64,000 bases of DNA, from assembly GCF_003095395.1 (NCBI RefSeq), contig NZ_QEIJ01000004.1, forward strand, positions 62,001 through 126,000, read 5' to 3'. Under the pieces are notes generated by a model, which was given only the letters and a program-made list of their open reading frames with translations, ran no database searches and was not told the origin of the DNA. The DNA is from Microbacterium sp. Gd 4-13 (GTDB lineage Bacteria > Actinomycetota > Actinomycetes > Actinomycetales > Microbacteriaceae). The position numbers were made by a program, and so were the translations under genes. Below, one piece after another: positions 25,233-34,248 of this stretch (positions within the stretch are counted from its first letter, which is position 1; each line of letters starts with the position of its first letter).

Positions 25233-25727
25233 ATGACAATCCCACGTCCGGATGACATCCGCCCCGGCCAGGAATCGGTCTGGGACTATCCTCGCCCGCC
25301 GCGGCTCGAGCACGTCGACGTGCGGGTGCAGATCGATTTCGGCGGTGAACGCATCGTCGACACCGACGACGTCGTGCGCGTGCTCGAGACGAGCCATCCC
25401 CCCGTCTACTACCTGCCGATCGCGGCGTTCGGCGAGGCGCTCGTGCCGACCGACGGTGCCTCGTTCTGCGAGTTCAAGGGAGCCGCGCGCTACTTCGACG
25501 TGCACGGCGGGGGTGAGCGCGCCGACCACGCCGCGTGGAACTACCCGAGGCCGATGCCCGGGTACGAGGATCTCGACGACCGCGTCGCGGTATACGCCGC
25601 ACCCATGGACCGATGCATCGTCGACGGGGAGGTCGTCGTGCCTCAGCCCGGCGGGTTCTACGGCGGCTGGGTGACGTCGGCTCTCGCGGGTCCGTTCAAG
25701 GGCATCCCCGGCTCGCACGGCTGGTAG
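25233..25727 (+). CDS. DUF427 domain protein
   Basis: 164 residues with the DUF427 pattern: WDYPRPPRLEHVDVRVQIDF, IVDTDDVVRVLETSHPPVYY with LPIAAFGEALVPTDGASFCEFKG-like continuation, then AAWNYPRPMPGYEDLDDRVA. DUF427 proteins are small beta-rich proteins of unknown role, often next to oxidoreductases. ATG 25233 is the only start that keeps the domain intact; an open frame extends far upstream through the MFS shadow and is not coding there. The downstream LysE gene is convergent. Confidence 0.88.
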   Translation: MTIPRPDDIRPGQESVWDYPRPPRLEHVDVRVQIDFGGERIVDTDDVVRVLETSHPPVYYLPIAAFGEALVPTDGASFCEFKGAARYFDVHGGGERADHAAWNYPRPMPGYEDLDDRVAVYAAPMDRCIVDGEVVVPQPGGFYGGWVTSALAGPFKGIPGSHGW

Positions 25728-25746
25728 CGCCCGCGAGGGCTCGAGG

Positions 25747-26379
25747 TCAGCTCTTCGCGCCCGCGAGGGCGAGAGTGCCGCCGAGCCCGATCATCATCAC
25801 CCCGCCGGTTCCCGACAGGGTGGCGATGCGGCGCGGCGACCGCGCGAACCACGCGCGGGCGGTGCCGGCGGCGAGGGCCCAGACGCTGTCGCACGCCAGA
25901 GCGAGCACCTGGAACGTGAGCCCGAGAACGAGCAGCTGCGCCCAGACGGCCGGTGCGGTGGGATCGACGAACTGCGGCAGAACGGCGACGAAGAAGGCGA
26001 TCGTCTTGGGGTTCGTGAGGCCGACGATGAAGCCCTGTCGCAGCAGAGTCGACGCCGATCGTGGCCCGCCGGTCGCCCCCTGCACGTGCGCGTTCCGGTG
26101 ACGGATCGACTGGACGCCGAGCCACACGAGGTAGATGGCCCCCACGATCTTGATGACCGTGAACGCGACGACCGAGGATGCGACGATCGCGCCGACCCCG
26201 AACGCCACCGCGAGCACCGCCGGCACGGTGCCGAGGGCGTTTCCCACGACGCTGAGCACGCCGGCCCGGCGACCGAGCGCGATCGATCGTCCGACCACGA
26301 AGAGCACGCTGGGGCCCGGGATCACGATGATCACGACCGATGCGACGAGGAAGGCCAGGAGGTTCTCGAGCGGCGGCAT
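25747..26379 (-). CDS. LysE-family amino-acid exporter
   Basis: 210 residues with six predicted helices in the LysE/RhtB arrangement: the start PPLENLLAFLVASVVIIVIP followed by GPSVLFVVGRSIALGRRAG (the conserved GP..L..V.....G...G), then QGFIVGLTNPKTIAFFVAVLPQF, the diagnostic NPK motif. It should export an amino acid or related metabolite across the cytoplasmic membrane. ATG 26379 is set by TACCGT ending 6 nt upstream on the minus strand. Its termination point lies just beyond the convergent DUF427 gene. Confidence 0.92.
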   Translation of the reverse strand: MPPLENLLAFLVASVVIIVIPGPSVLFVVGRSIALGRRAGVLSVVGNALGTVPAVLAVAFGVGAIVASSVVAFTVIKIVGAIYLVWLGVQSIRHRNAHVQGATGGPRSASTLLRQGFIVGLTNPKTIAFFVAVLPQFVDPTAPAVWAQLLVLGLTFQVLALACDSVWALAAGTARAWFARSPRRIATLSGTGGVMMIGLGGTLALAGAKS

Positions 26380-26425
26380 GAACGAACGGTACCGCGTCCG
26401 CCGCGATCGGGGACGTCGGTGGAGC

Positions 26426-28480
26426 TCAGCCGAAGTGGTCGGGGAGAGCGGCGTGCAGCTCGTCGAGCCAGACACGCGCATTGCCGTCCGACGGCGCACG
26501 CCAGTCGCCGCGGGGCGACAGCGAACCGGCGGGTGAGACCTTCGGCCCGTTGGGGATCGCCGAACGCTTGAACTGCGCGAATCCGAAGTAGCGCTGCAGG
26601 AACACCTCGAGCCAGCGCGCGACGGTCGCCAGGTCGTACGCGGGCCGATCGTCGACCGGAAATCCCGGAGGCCAGGCGCCGGCGTCGGGGTCCGACCATG
26701 CGCGCTCCGCGAGGAAGGCGATCTTCGACGGGCGCAGGCCGTAGCGCAGCACGTGGAACAGCGTGAAGTCGTGGAGGTTGTAGGGCCCGATGCGGTCTTC
26801 GGTCGACTGGATGCGGCCGTCCTGCCCGGCGGGCACGAGCTCCGGGCTGATCTCGGTGTCGAGGACGGCCTGCAGCACTCCCGCGGTCGATGCATCCATC
26901 TCCCCGGACGAGACGACCCAGCGGATCACGTGCTGGATGAGCGTCTTGGGGATACCGGGGTTCACCGCGTAGTGGCTCATCTGGTCGCCGACACCGTAGG
27001 TCGCCCAGCCCAGCGCGAGCTCGGACAGATCGGAGGTGCCGACCACGATGCCCCCGCGCTGGTTCGCGAGGCGGAAGAGGTAGTCGGTGCGCAGACCCGC
27101 CTGCACGTTCTCGAACGTGACGTCGTGCACGGGCTGGCCGTCGGCGAAAGGGTGGCCGATGCGGGCGAGCATTTCGGATGCGGCGGGCCTGATGTCGATC
27201 GTCTCGATCGAGGCGCCGACGGCCTCGGCCAGGGCGATGGCATTGGCCTTCGTGCCCTCGCTGGTCGCGAATCCGGGGAGCGTGTAGGCGAGGATGTCGC
27301 TGCGCGGGCGGCCCATGCGATCCATCGCCCGGGCGATCACGAGCAACGCGTGCGTGGAGTCGAGACCGCCGCTGACCCCGATCACCGGCTTGGGCTGACC
27401 GATCGCCCGCAGGCGCTGCTCGAGGCCCGACACCTGGATGTTGAAGGCCTCGTAGCAGTCCTGCGCCAGGCGTGCGGGGTCGTCGGGCACGAACGGGAAG
27501 CGGTCGAGAGCGCGTTTCAGGCCGACGTCGGTCGCCGGAGGGCTCAGCTCGAAGCGCACCGTGCGGAAGGCGTCGGAGTGCGCGCGACGGTTGTCGTCGA
27601 ACGTGCCTTGGCGCGCGCGATCCTGGCGGAGGCGGTCGAGGTCGACATCCGCGACGCTCGAGCGGGGCCCGTCGGGAAAGCGCTCGGTCTCGACGAGCAG
27701 CTGCCCGCCCTCGTAGATCATCGTCTGGCCGTCCCACGACAGGTCGTTCGACGACTCGCCCATGCCGGCGGCGGCATACGCGTACGCGGCGAGGCAGCGC
27801 AGCGATTGCGACTGGGCCAGGATCTTGCGATCGTCGGCCCGCGCGATGGTGATGGGACTGCCCGAGAGGTTCAGCAGCACGGTCGCGCCGGCGAGGGCCG
27901 CGGTCGACGAGGGCGGCACCGGAACCCACATGTCCTCGCAGACCTCCGCGTGGATCACGAGCCCGGGGATGTCGGTGGCCTCGAAGAGCAGGTCGGGTCC
28001 GAAGGGCACGTCGAATCCGGCGACGCGGATGGTGTCGCCGACGCGGTCGTCGCCGGGCGCGTACCAGCGTCGTTCGTAGAACTCGCGGTACGTCGGCAGG
28101 TACGACTTCGGTGCGACGCCCAGGAGAGCGCCGCGGTGGATCACGACGGCGCAGTTGTACAGGCGGTTTCCGTGGCGCAGGGGTGCTCCGACGACGAGCA
28201 CGGGGAGGAGATCGACGGATGCGGCGACCAGGCGCGCGATCGCGGCCTCGACGGCGTCGAGCACGGGGTCCTGCAGGACGAGGTCGTCGATCGCGTACCC
28301 GGTGAGGCACAGCTCGGGGAAGACGGCGACGGCGACGGCGTCGGCGTCGGCCCGATGGGCCGCCGCCATTACGGTCTCGGCGTTCGTCGCCGGGTCGGCG
28401 ATCGAGATCGGGATCGTGCAGGCGGCGACGCGCGCGAACCCGTGGCGGTAGGCGCTCGAGAAGGGGAGAGCGGTGCTCAT
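26426..28480 (-). CDS. nadE: Glutamine-dependent NAD+ synthetase
   Basis: 684 residues combining two domains. The N-terminal nitrilase-like glutaminase (to about residue 310) has the Glu-Lys-Cys triad region with Cys181 in IHAEVCEDMWVP; the C-terminal synthetase carries the PP-loop GVSGGLDSTHALLV near residue 369 and later GTSDLSELALGWATYG. It amidates deamido-NAD with glutamine-derived ammonia in the final step of NAD biosynthesis. The size matches the bacterial two-domain enzyme. ATG 28480 lies 6 nt after a GAGACT hexamer. It is divergent from the nuclease/helicase gene at 28579. Confidence 0.95.
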   Translation of the reverse strand: MSTALPFSSAYRHGFARVAACTIPISIADPATNAETVMAAAHRADADAVAVAVFPELCLTGYAIDDLVLQDPVLDAVEAAIARLVAASVDLLPVLVVGAPLRHGNRLYNCAVVIHRGALLGVAPKSYLPTYREFYERRWYAPGDDRVGDTIRVAGFDVPFGPDLLFEATDIPGLVIHAEVCEDMWVPVPPSSTAALAGATVLLNLSGSPITIARADDRKILAQSQSLRCLAAYAYAAAGMGESSNDLSWDGQTMIYEGGQLLVETERFPDGPRSSVADVDLDRLRQDRARQGTFDDNRRAHSDAFRTVRFELSPPATDVGLKRALDRFPFVPDDPARLAQDCYEAFNIQVSGLEQRLRAIGQPKPVIGVSGGLDSTHALLVIARAMDRMGRPRSDILAYTLPGFATSEGTKANAIALAEAVGASIETIDIRPAASEMLARIGHPFADGQPVHDVTFENVQAGLRTDYLFRLANQRGGIVVGTSDLSELALGWATYGVGDQMSHYAVNPGIPKTLIQHVIRWVVSSGEMDASTAGVLQAVLDTEISPELVPAGQDGRIQSTEDRIGPYNLHDFTLFHVLRYGLRPSKIAFLAERAWSDPDAGAWPPGFPVDDRPAYDLATVARWLEVFLQRYFGFAQFKRSAIPNGPKVSPAGSLSPRGDWRAPSDGNARVWLDELHAALPDHFG

Positions 28481-28578
28481 GGCCCCAGTCTCTCAGGTGC
28501 AGCCCGATCGCGGACGGGGGCGGCTTCGGGCGCCGTCCTGTCGGTGCCCCCGGCTAGCCTCGACAGCGGAAGGGCGAC

Positions 28579-31500
28579 ATGCGATACATCGAGAACACAG
28601 GCCGTCTGGTCTGGAGTGCCAGTGACCTCAAGGCGGCGGCCGAGTGCGAGTTCGCGTGGCTGCGCGCCATCGACGCGAAGCTCGGTCGGGTGCCCGCGGT
28701 CGAAGACCCCGTAGACGCGACCCTCGAGCGGGCGGGCCGACTGGGCACCGCGCACGAGCTGCGCGTCCTCGACGACTACCGCGCGCGCTACGGCGATCGC
28801 GTGGTCGAGATCGCCGAGACCCGCTCGTCGAACGCCGAAGGGATGGCCGCGGCGGTCGCCGCGACGAACGCCGCCCTCGCCTCCGACGCCGCGGTGATCT
28901 ACCAGGCCGCGTTCGCGACCGACGAATTCGTGGGGTTCGCCGACTTCCTCGTCCGCGACGACGCAGAGGCGGCGCCGCGCTGGATCGTGCAGGACACGAA
29001 GCTCGCTCGCCGCGCTCGGGTGACGGCCCTCATGCAGCTCGCCGCATACGTCGACCAGCTCGACCGGCTCGGTGTCGCTCGCGCCGACACGGTCGAACTG
29101 CTGCTCGGCGACGCGACGACGAGCGTGCACCGGGTCGACGACATCCTCCCCGTGTTCGACCTGCGCCGGGCACGTCTGAGGGCGCTGATCGCCGATCGCG
29201 ACCTGTCCAGCGGCCCCGCCGGTGCGCCGATCGCCTGGGGCGACGGGCGCGGCGCGCTCGAGGTCGTCGCCTGCGGGCGATGCGCCACCTGCGAGCAGGA
29301 GGTCATCGCCTCCCGCGACCTGCTGCTCGTCGCGGGTATGCGGCCGCTGCAGCGAGAGCGCCTGCGTGCGGCGGGCATCGGAACCATCGACGCCCTGGCC
29401 GCCGCATCCGAGGTTCCTGCCGGAATGAACCCGGAGGTGTTCGCGATGCTGCGCACGCAGGCCCGGCTGCAGCTCGTCAGTCCGGCCGGCGTGCCGTCAG
29501 CCGAGCCATCGGCCGACGCCGATCCGCACCCCGTCCCGCTCTACGAGGTGGTGCTCCCACCCGCCCTCGCCACACTCCCGCGGCCCGACCGCGGCGACAT
29601 GTTCTTCGACTTCGAGGGCGACCCCCTCTACACGGAGGGCGACGCGACATGGGGTGATAAGACACAGTGGGGCATCGACTACCTCTTCGGGTGGGTCGAC
29701 CTCGGCGACACGTACTCCTCGATCTGGGCGCACAGCTTCGCCGATGAGAAGCAGGCGCTCGAACGCTTCCTCGATATCGTCGCGCTGCGCCGTCGGCAGC
29801 ACCCCGACATGCACATCTACCACTACGCCCCCTACGAGCCCACCCACCTGCTCGCCATGGCCGCGCGCTATGGGGTGCGCGAGGGCGATGTCGACCGGTT
29901 GCTGCGCGACGGCGTGTTCGTCGACCTCTACCCGGTCGTGCGCCGGGCTCTGCGGGTGGGTTCGCGGTCGTATTCGATCAAGAAGCTCGAGCCGCTCTAC
30001 ATGGGCGACGAGGTGCGCACGAGCGACGTGCAGCGCGGCGACGATTCGATCGTGCGCTACGTCGAGGCGCGGGCGCTGGCCGCCGACGGCGACGCGGCCG
30101 CGTCCGAGGCGGTGCTCGCCGACCTCGCCGACTACAACCGCTACGACTGCGTCTCGACCCGGCGCCTGCGCGATTGGCTCGTCGACCGGGCGCGCGAGGC
30201 GGGGCTTCGCCCGGCCGGCAACCCCGAGCCCGAAGAGGTCGGCTACGAGCCGTCGCCGCGGGCCACGGCGCTGCAGCGGCTGTCGCTGGGTGCCGACGCG
30301 GTCGACGGTCAGGCGCTGCGCCTCGCCGCAGCGGCCATCGACTACTACCCGCGCGAGGCGAAGACCTTCTGGGCCGCGCACTTCCTGAGGCTCCGCGAAC
30401 CGCTGTCGTTGTGGAACGACGATCGCGACGTGGTCATCGTCGACACCGCACGGTCGCGCGTGATCGACGACTGGCACTTCCCCGAGTCCGGCCGCGGCAA
30501 TGAACGCCGCCTCGTCGAGGTGCGCGGCGAGCTCGCCCCGGGCACCCGACTCAGCGCGGGCGGCTCTCCCTTCGCCGTCTACGAGCTCCCCGCCCCGTTC
30601 CCGATGGAGGAGCGCCCCCGCTGGATCCACGGCGCCCGGAGCGTCCGGGTGGTCGACGTGCTCGACGACGGCGCGATCATCGAAGAGACCGCCGTCGACG
30701 GCAACACCTGGGAGCGCCTTCCGCTGGCGCTGACGCCCGACTCGCCGCCGCGTGCCGGCAACCAGCAGTCGGCGATCGACGCGTGGGCCGACGCCCTGAT
30801 CGAGGCCGCGCCGAAGCTCCCTGCCGACCCCGCGACCGACATCCTGCGCAGGCGACCCCCGCGCACCCGGTCGGGGGCGCTCGCCCCGCAGGGGGGCGAT
30901 GACGTCGACGCGATCGTGCGCAGCATCCTCGACCTCGACCGCAGCTACCTGGCCGTGCAGGGCCCCCCGGGAACGGGAAAGACCTATGTCGGCTCGCACG
31001 CGATCGCACGACTCGTGCGTGAGCACGGCTACAAGGTGGGCGTCGTCGCTCAGTCGCACGCGGTGGTCGAGAACATGCTCGATCGCGTGGTCGCAGCCGG
31101 TGTGCCGCCGCAGCGGGTGGGCAAGGCGCCGAAAGATCCGAACGCGGGCGGGCTGAGTTTCACGCCCATCCCCAAGAACGGCGTGGCCGCCTTCGCCGCC
31201 GAGAACGCCGCCGCGGGCTTCGTCGTGGGGGGCACGGCGTGGGACTTCAGCCACGAGGGCCGCATCCCGCGCGGGAGCCTCGATCTGCTCGTGATCGACG
31301 AGGCGGGGCAGTTCTCGCTCGCCTCGACGATCGCCGTCTCGCTCGCCTCCCCGAGGCTGCTGCTGCTCGGCGACCCGCAGCAGCTGCCGCAGGTCAGCCA
31401 GGGCGCGCACCCCGAGCCCGTCGACACCTCCGCGCTCGGATGGGTGATGGACGGCGCCGAGGTCGTGCCGCCCGAGGTCGGGTACTTCCTCTCGCGCACG

Positions 31501-32121
31501 TGGCGCATGCATCCGGCGGTGGCCGATCCCGTCTCGAGTCTGTCGTACGAGGGCCGGCTGGCCGCGCACCCGCTCACCGCGCTGCGCTCGCTCGACGGGG
31601 TGGCCCCCGGGCTCCACGTCGTACCGGTGCACCACGCCGGCAACGCCACCCGCTCGCCGGAAGAGGCGCAGGCGGTCGTCGGGATCGTCGCGGGCCTCGT
31701 CGGCCGGGCGTGGACCTCGAGCGAGATCGATGCCGCCGGGGCACCGGTGACGCGCGACCCCCGGCCGTTGGCCGCCGCCGACGTCATCGTCGTCACCCCC
31801 TACAACGCCCAGCAGGTGCTGGTCGAGGAGGCCCTCGCAGCGGCCGGCTTCGCGGAGGTGCGTGTCGGCACGGTCGACCGGTTCCAGGGGCAGGAGGCCG
31901 TGGTCGCGATCGTGTCGCTCGCGGCGTCTTCGGGGCGCGAGGCGCCGCGCGGTCTGGAGTTCCTGCTGCTGCGTAACCGGCTGAACGTGGGCCTCTCCCG
32001 GGCGATGCAGGCGGCCTACCTCATCTACTCGCCGGGCGTGCTCGACGACCTGCCTCGCACGCCGGAGGGCGTCGCGCGACTCAGCGGCTTCGCCCGCCTG
32101 GTGCGGGCCGTGCCGGCGTGA
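28579..32121 (+). CDS. TM0106-type RecB-like nuclease fused to SF1 helicase
   Basis: 1180 residues in three blocks. First, a RecB/Cas4-like nuclease with a probable Fe-S cluster formed by Cys23 and C232-GR-C235-AT-C238. Second, an RNase H-like 3'-5' exonuclease domain (DMFFDFEGDP, YHYAPYEPTHLL, DYNRYDCVSTRRL), about residues 330-560. Third, a DNA2/UPF1-type helicase: Walker A QGPPGTGKTY (about 794), LLVIDEAGQFSLAS, LLLGDPQQLPQVSQGAHPE, and VDRFQGQEAVVAIVSLA near the end. The start ATG 28579 has GGAAGGG upstream and a TAGCCT hexamer at 28554-28559. Its pathway is unknown; DNA or RNA maintenance is likely. Confidence 0.88.
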   Translation: MRYIENTGRLVWSASDLKAAAECEFAWLRAIDAKLGRVPAVEDPVDATLERAGRLGTAHELRVLDDYRARYGDRVVEIAETRSSNAEGMAAAVAATNAALASDAAVIYQAAFATDEFVGFADFLVRDDAEAAPRWIVQDTKLARRARVTALMQLAAYVDQLDRLGVARADTVELLLGDATTSVHRVDDILPVFDLRRARLRALIADRDLSSGPAGAPIAWGDGRGALEVVACGRCATCEQEVIASRDLLLVAGMRPLQRERLRAAGIGTIDALAAASEVPAGMNPEVFAMLRTQARLQLVSPAGVPSAEPSADADPHPVPLYEVVLPPALATLPRPDRGDMFFDFEGDPLYTEGDATWGDKTQWGIDYLFGWVDLGDTYSSIWAHSFADEKQALERFLDIVALRRRQHPDMHIYHYAPYEPTHLLAMAARYGVREGDVDRLLRDGVFVDLYPVVRRALRVGSRSYSIKKLEPLYMGDEVRTSDVQRGDDSIVRYVEARALAADGDAAASEAVLADLADYNRYDCVSTRRLRDWLVDRAREAGLRPAGNPEPEEVGYEPSPRATALQRLSLGADAVDGQALRLAAAAIDYYPREAKTFWAAHFLRLREPLSLWNDDRDVVIVDTARSRVIDDWHFPESGRGNERRLVEVRGELAPGTRLSAGGSPFAVYELPAPFPMEERPRWIHGARSVRVVDVLDDGAIIEETAVDGNTWERLPLALTPDSPPRAGNQQSAIDAWADALIEAAPKLPADPATDILRRRPPRTRSGALAPQGGDDVDAIVRSILDLDRSYLAVQGPPGTGKTYVGSHAIARLVREHGYKVGVVAQSHAVVENMLDRVVAAGVPPQRVGKAPKDPNAGGLSFTPIPKNGVAAFAAENAAAGFVVGGTAWDFSHEGRIPRGSLDLLVIDEAGQFSLASTIAVSLASPRLLLLGDPQQLPQVSQGAHPEPVDTSALGWVMDGAEVVPPEVGYFLSRTWRMHPAVADPVSSLSYEGRLAAHPLTALRSLDGVAPGLHVVPVHHAGNATRSPEEAQAVVGIVAGLVGRAWTSSEIDAAGAPVTRDPRPLAAADVIVVTPYNAQQVLVEEALAAAGFAEVRVGTVDRFQGQEAVVAIVSLAASSGREAPRGLEFLLLRNRLNVGLSRAMQAAYLIYSPGVLDDLPRTPEGVARLSGFARLVRAVPA

Positions 32122-32124
32122 CGA

Positions 32125-32145
32125 GCTCGGCCGGGGGAGCCGAGC
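32125..32145 (+). terminator. Terminator-like hairpin between convergent genes
   Basis: GCTCGGC (32125-32131), a 7-nt loop and GCCGAGC (32139-32145) form a perfect 7-bp stem just after the helicase stop and before the end of upp. There is no T-run. Confidence 0.5.
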
Positions 32146-32158
32146 GGATGCGCCCGGG

Positions 32159-32791
32159 TCAGACCGTGCCGTAGAGGCGGTCGCCGGCGTCGCCGAGACC
32201 GGGCACGATGTAGCCCTTCTCGTTCAGGCGCTCGTCGAGGGCGCCCAGCACGAGGGTCACGTCGCGGCCGGCGATCTGCTTCTCGATCGCGGCGACCCCC
32301 TCGGGAGCGCCGAGCAGGCAGATCGCGGTGACGTCCTGCGCGCCGCGCGCGAAGAGGAACTCGATCGCCGCGCCCAGCGAGCCGCCGGTGGCGAGCATCG
32401 GGTCGAGCACGAAGCACTGGCGGTCGCTGAGATCGTCGGGGAGGCGCTCGGCGTACGTGGACGGCTCGAGGGTCTCCTCGTTGCGCACCATGCCGAGGAA
32501 GCCGACCTCTGCCGTCGGCAGCAGCTTCACCATTCCCTCGAGCATGCCGAGACCGGCCCGGAGGATCGGCACGACGAGCGGCCGGGGCTCGCTGATGCGC
32601 ACGCCCGTGGTCGTGGTGACCGGGGTCTGGATCTCGTAGGGCTCGACGCGCACACCGCGGGTCGCCTCGTAGGCGAGCAGGGTGACGAGCTCTTCCGTCA
32701 GCTGACGGAAGACCGGCGACGGGGTGCGCTTGTCGCGCAGCACCGTGAGCTTGTGGGTGATGAGGGGGTGGTCCGCGACGTGCACACGCAT
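32159..32791 (-). CDS. upp: Uracil phosphoribosyltransferase
   Basis: 210 residues, the usual length. The PRPP-binding motif [12 protein letters not shown] (129-140) and the typical start [20 protein letters not shown] are present, as is the uracil-binding C-terminal region [15 protein letters not shown]. It converts uracil plus PRPP to UMP in pyrimidine salvage. ATG 32791 sits 6 nt after TAGATT on the minus strand, so a leaderless mRNA is expected. It is divergent from the tadA gene 42 nt away. Confidence 0.96.
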   Translation of the reverse strand: MRVHVADHPLITHKLTVLRDKRTPSPVFRQLTEELVTLLAYEATRGVRVEPYEIQTPVTTTTGVRISEPRPLVVPILRAGLGMLEGMVKLLPTAEVGFLGMVRNEETLEPSTYAERLPDDLSDRQCFVLDPMLATGGSLGAAIEFLFARGAQDVTAICLLGAPEGVAAIEKQIAGRDVTLVLGALDERLNEKGYIVPGLGDAGDRLYGTV

Positions 32792-32833
32792 AGGGTGAAT
32801 CTACCCGTCCCGCGCCCCGATCACGGAGTCCGC

Positions 32834-33298
32834 ATGAACCCCGCGTCCGCAGACCTCGCCGCGATGCGCCGCGCTCTCTTGCTGGCACAGGCCGCGGGGG
32901 CCGGCGGAGACGTCCCGGTCGGGGCGGTGGTGACGGATGCTGCGGGCACCGTCATCGGCGAAGGACGCAACCTCCGCGAGGTCGATCACGACCCCACCGC
33001 GCACGCCGAGGTGGTTGCGATGCGGCGTGCCGCCGCATCCCGGGGCTCGTGGAACCTCGCCGGCTGCACGCTCACCGTCACCCTCGAGCCGTGCGTCATG
33101 TGCGCGGGCGCGATGCTGCAGGCCCACGTGTCGCGGCTGGTCTTCGGGGCCTGGGACGACAAGGCGGGCGCGTCGGGTTCGGTGTACGACGTGGTGCGCG
33201 ATCGACGGCTGCCGTCGCGGGCCGAGGTCGTCGCGGGCGTGCTCGGTGACGAAGCATCCGCTCTGCTGCGCGAGTTCTTCGCCGCCCGGCGCGGCTGA
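32834..33298 (+). CDS. tadA: tRNA adenosine(34) deaminase
   Basis: 154 residues of the TadA/cytidine-deaminase fold. The zinc site is complete: H57-A-E59 in DPTAHAEVVAM and P-C87-V-M-C90 in LEPCVMCAGAM; the region VGAVVTDAAGTVIGEGRN and FGAWDDKAGASGSVYDVV is typical of TadA. It converts A34 of tRNA-Arg(ACG) to inosine. ATG 32834 is the family start; an open frame extends upstream to 32753 but opposes upp. The downstream oxidoreductase gene is convergent, 13 nt away. Confidence 0.93.
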   Translation: MNPASADLAAMRRALLLAQAAGAGGDVPVGAVVTDAAGTVIGEGRNLREVDHDPTAHAEVVAMRRAAASRGSWNLAGCTLTVTLEPCVMCAGAMLQAHVSRLVFGAWDDKAGASGSVYDVVRDRRLPSRAEVVAGVLGDEASALLREFFAARRG

Positions 33299-33311
33299 TC
33301 GCGCGCCGTCG

Positions 33312-34244
33312 TCAGCGCGGCAGGTGGGGGAGCACCTCGGAGCCGAGGAACTCCACCTGCTCGAGGTCGCGGATGTCGAGCAGCTGGAGGTACACGCGCT
33401 CCGCGCCGAGGGCGCGCAGACGCTCGACTTTCGCCATGATCTCGTCGCGGCCGCCGACGACGCCGCCGGGCGCGTCGCGGAACCCCTCGAGCGGACGCCC
33501 GAGGTTCGCGGCGCGCCGCTCGAGGTCGGCCTCGGTCGCCCCCGCGAGCGTCGGCATGGCGACCGAGAGCTTCAGCGTCTCGGGGTCGCGGCCGATGCTC
33601 TCGCACGCGGCACGGACGCCGGCGAACTTCTCGGCGACGACGTCCTCCGCGACGAATCCGATGTTGAACTCGGTCGCGAAGCGGGCGGCGATCGCCGGGG
33701 TGCGGGTCGGGCCGCCGCCGCCCACGATCACGGGGACACGCGACTGCACCGGCTTGGGCAGGGCGGGGGAGTCCTCGACCGTGTAGTGCCGCCCGGAGAA
33801 GTCGAAACGCTCGCCGACAGGGGTCTGCCACAGGCCGGTGATGATCTCGAGCTGCTCTTCGAGGATGCCGAACCGCTTCGCGGGGAACGGGATGCCGTAG
33901 GCGTGGTGCTCTCGTTCGAACCAGCCCGTGCCGAGGCCGAACTCGACGCGCCCGCCCGACATGCGGTCGACCTGTGCGACCTGCACCGCGAGCACGCCCG
34001 GGATGCGGTGGGTGGCCGACGAGACGAGCGTTCCGAGGCGGATCGTGCTCGTCTCGCGAGCGAGTCCGGCCAGCGTCGTCCAGGCGTCCGTGCCGCCGGG
34101 GCCGGGGTCGCCGGGGGCCATCCGCAGGTAGTGGTCGGAGCGGAAATAGGCGTCGAAGCCCAGGCGCTCGGCCGCGAGGGCGAAGGCGAGCTGGTCGTCG
34201 TAGTCGAAGCCCTCCTGGGGCTCGGTGAAGAGGCAATACTCCAT
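33312..34244 (-). CDS. LLM-class F420-dependent oxidoreductase
   Basis: 310 residues of the luciferase-like monooxygenase superfamily. It opens MEYCLFTEPQEGFDYDDQLA with AERLGFDAYFRSDHYLRMAP and later GRVEFGLGTGWFEREHHAYGIPF, all typical of the F420-dependent TIM-barrel subgroup; RVPVIVGGGGPTRTP is the cofactor-phosphate region. The substrate is unknown. ATG 34244 lies 6 nt after a CAGACT hexamer on the minus strand. The CDF transporter gene ends only 4 nt upstream, so the two may share a transcript. Confidence 0.88.
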   Translation of the reverse strand: MEYCLFTEPQEGFDYDDQLAFALAAERLGFDAYFRSDHYLRMAPGDPGPGGTDAWTTLAGLARETSTIRLGTLVSSATHRIPGVLAVQVAQVDRMSGGRVEFGLGTGWFEREHHAYGIPFPAKRFGILEEQLEIITGLWQTPVGERFDFSGRHYTVEDSPALPKPVQSRVPVIVGGGGPTRTPAIAARFATEFNIGFVAEDVVAEKFAGVRAACESIGRDPETLKLSVAMPTLAGATEADLERRAANLGRPLEGFRDAPGGVVGGRDEIMAKVERLRALGAERVYLQLLDIRDLEQVEFLGSEVLPHLPR

Positions 34245-34248
34245 CGCC

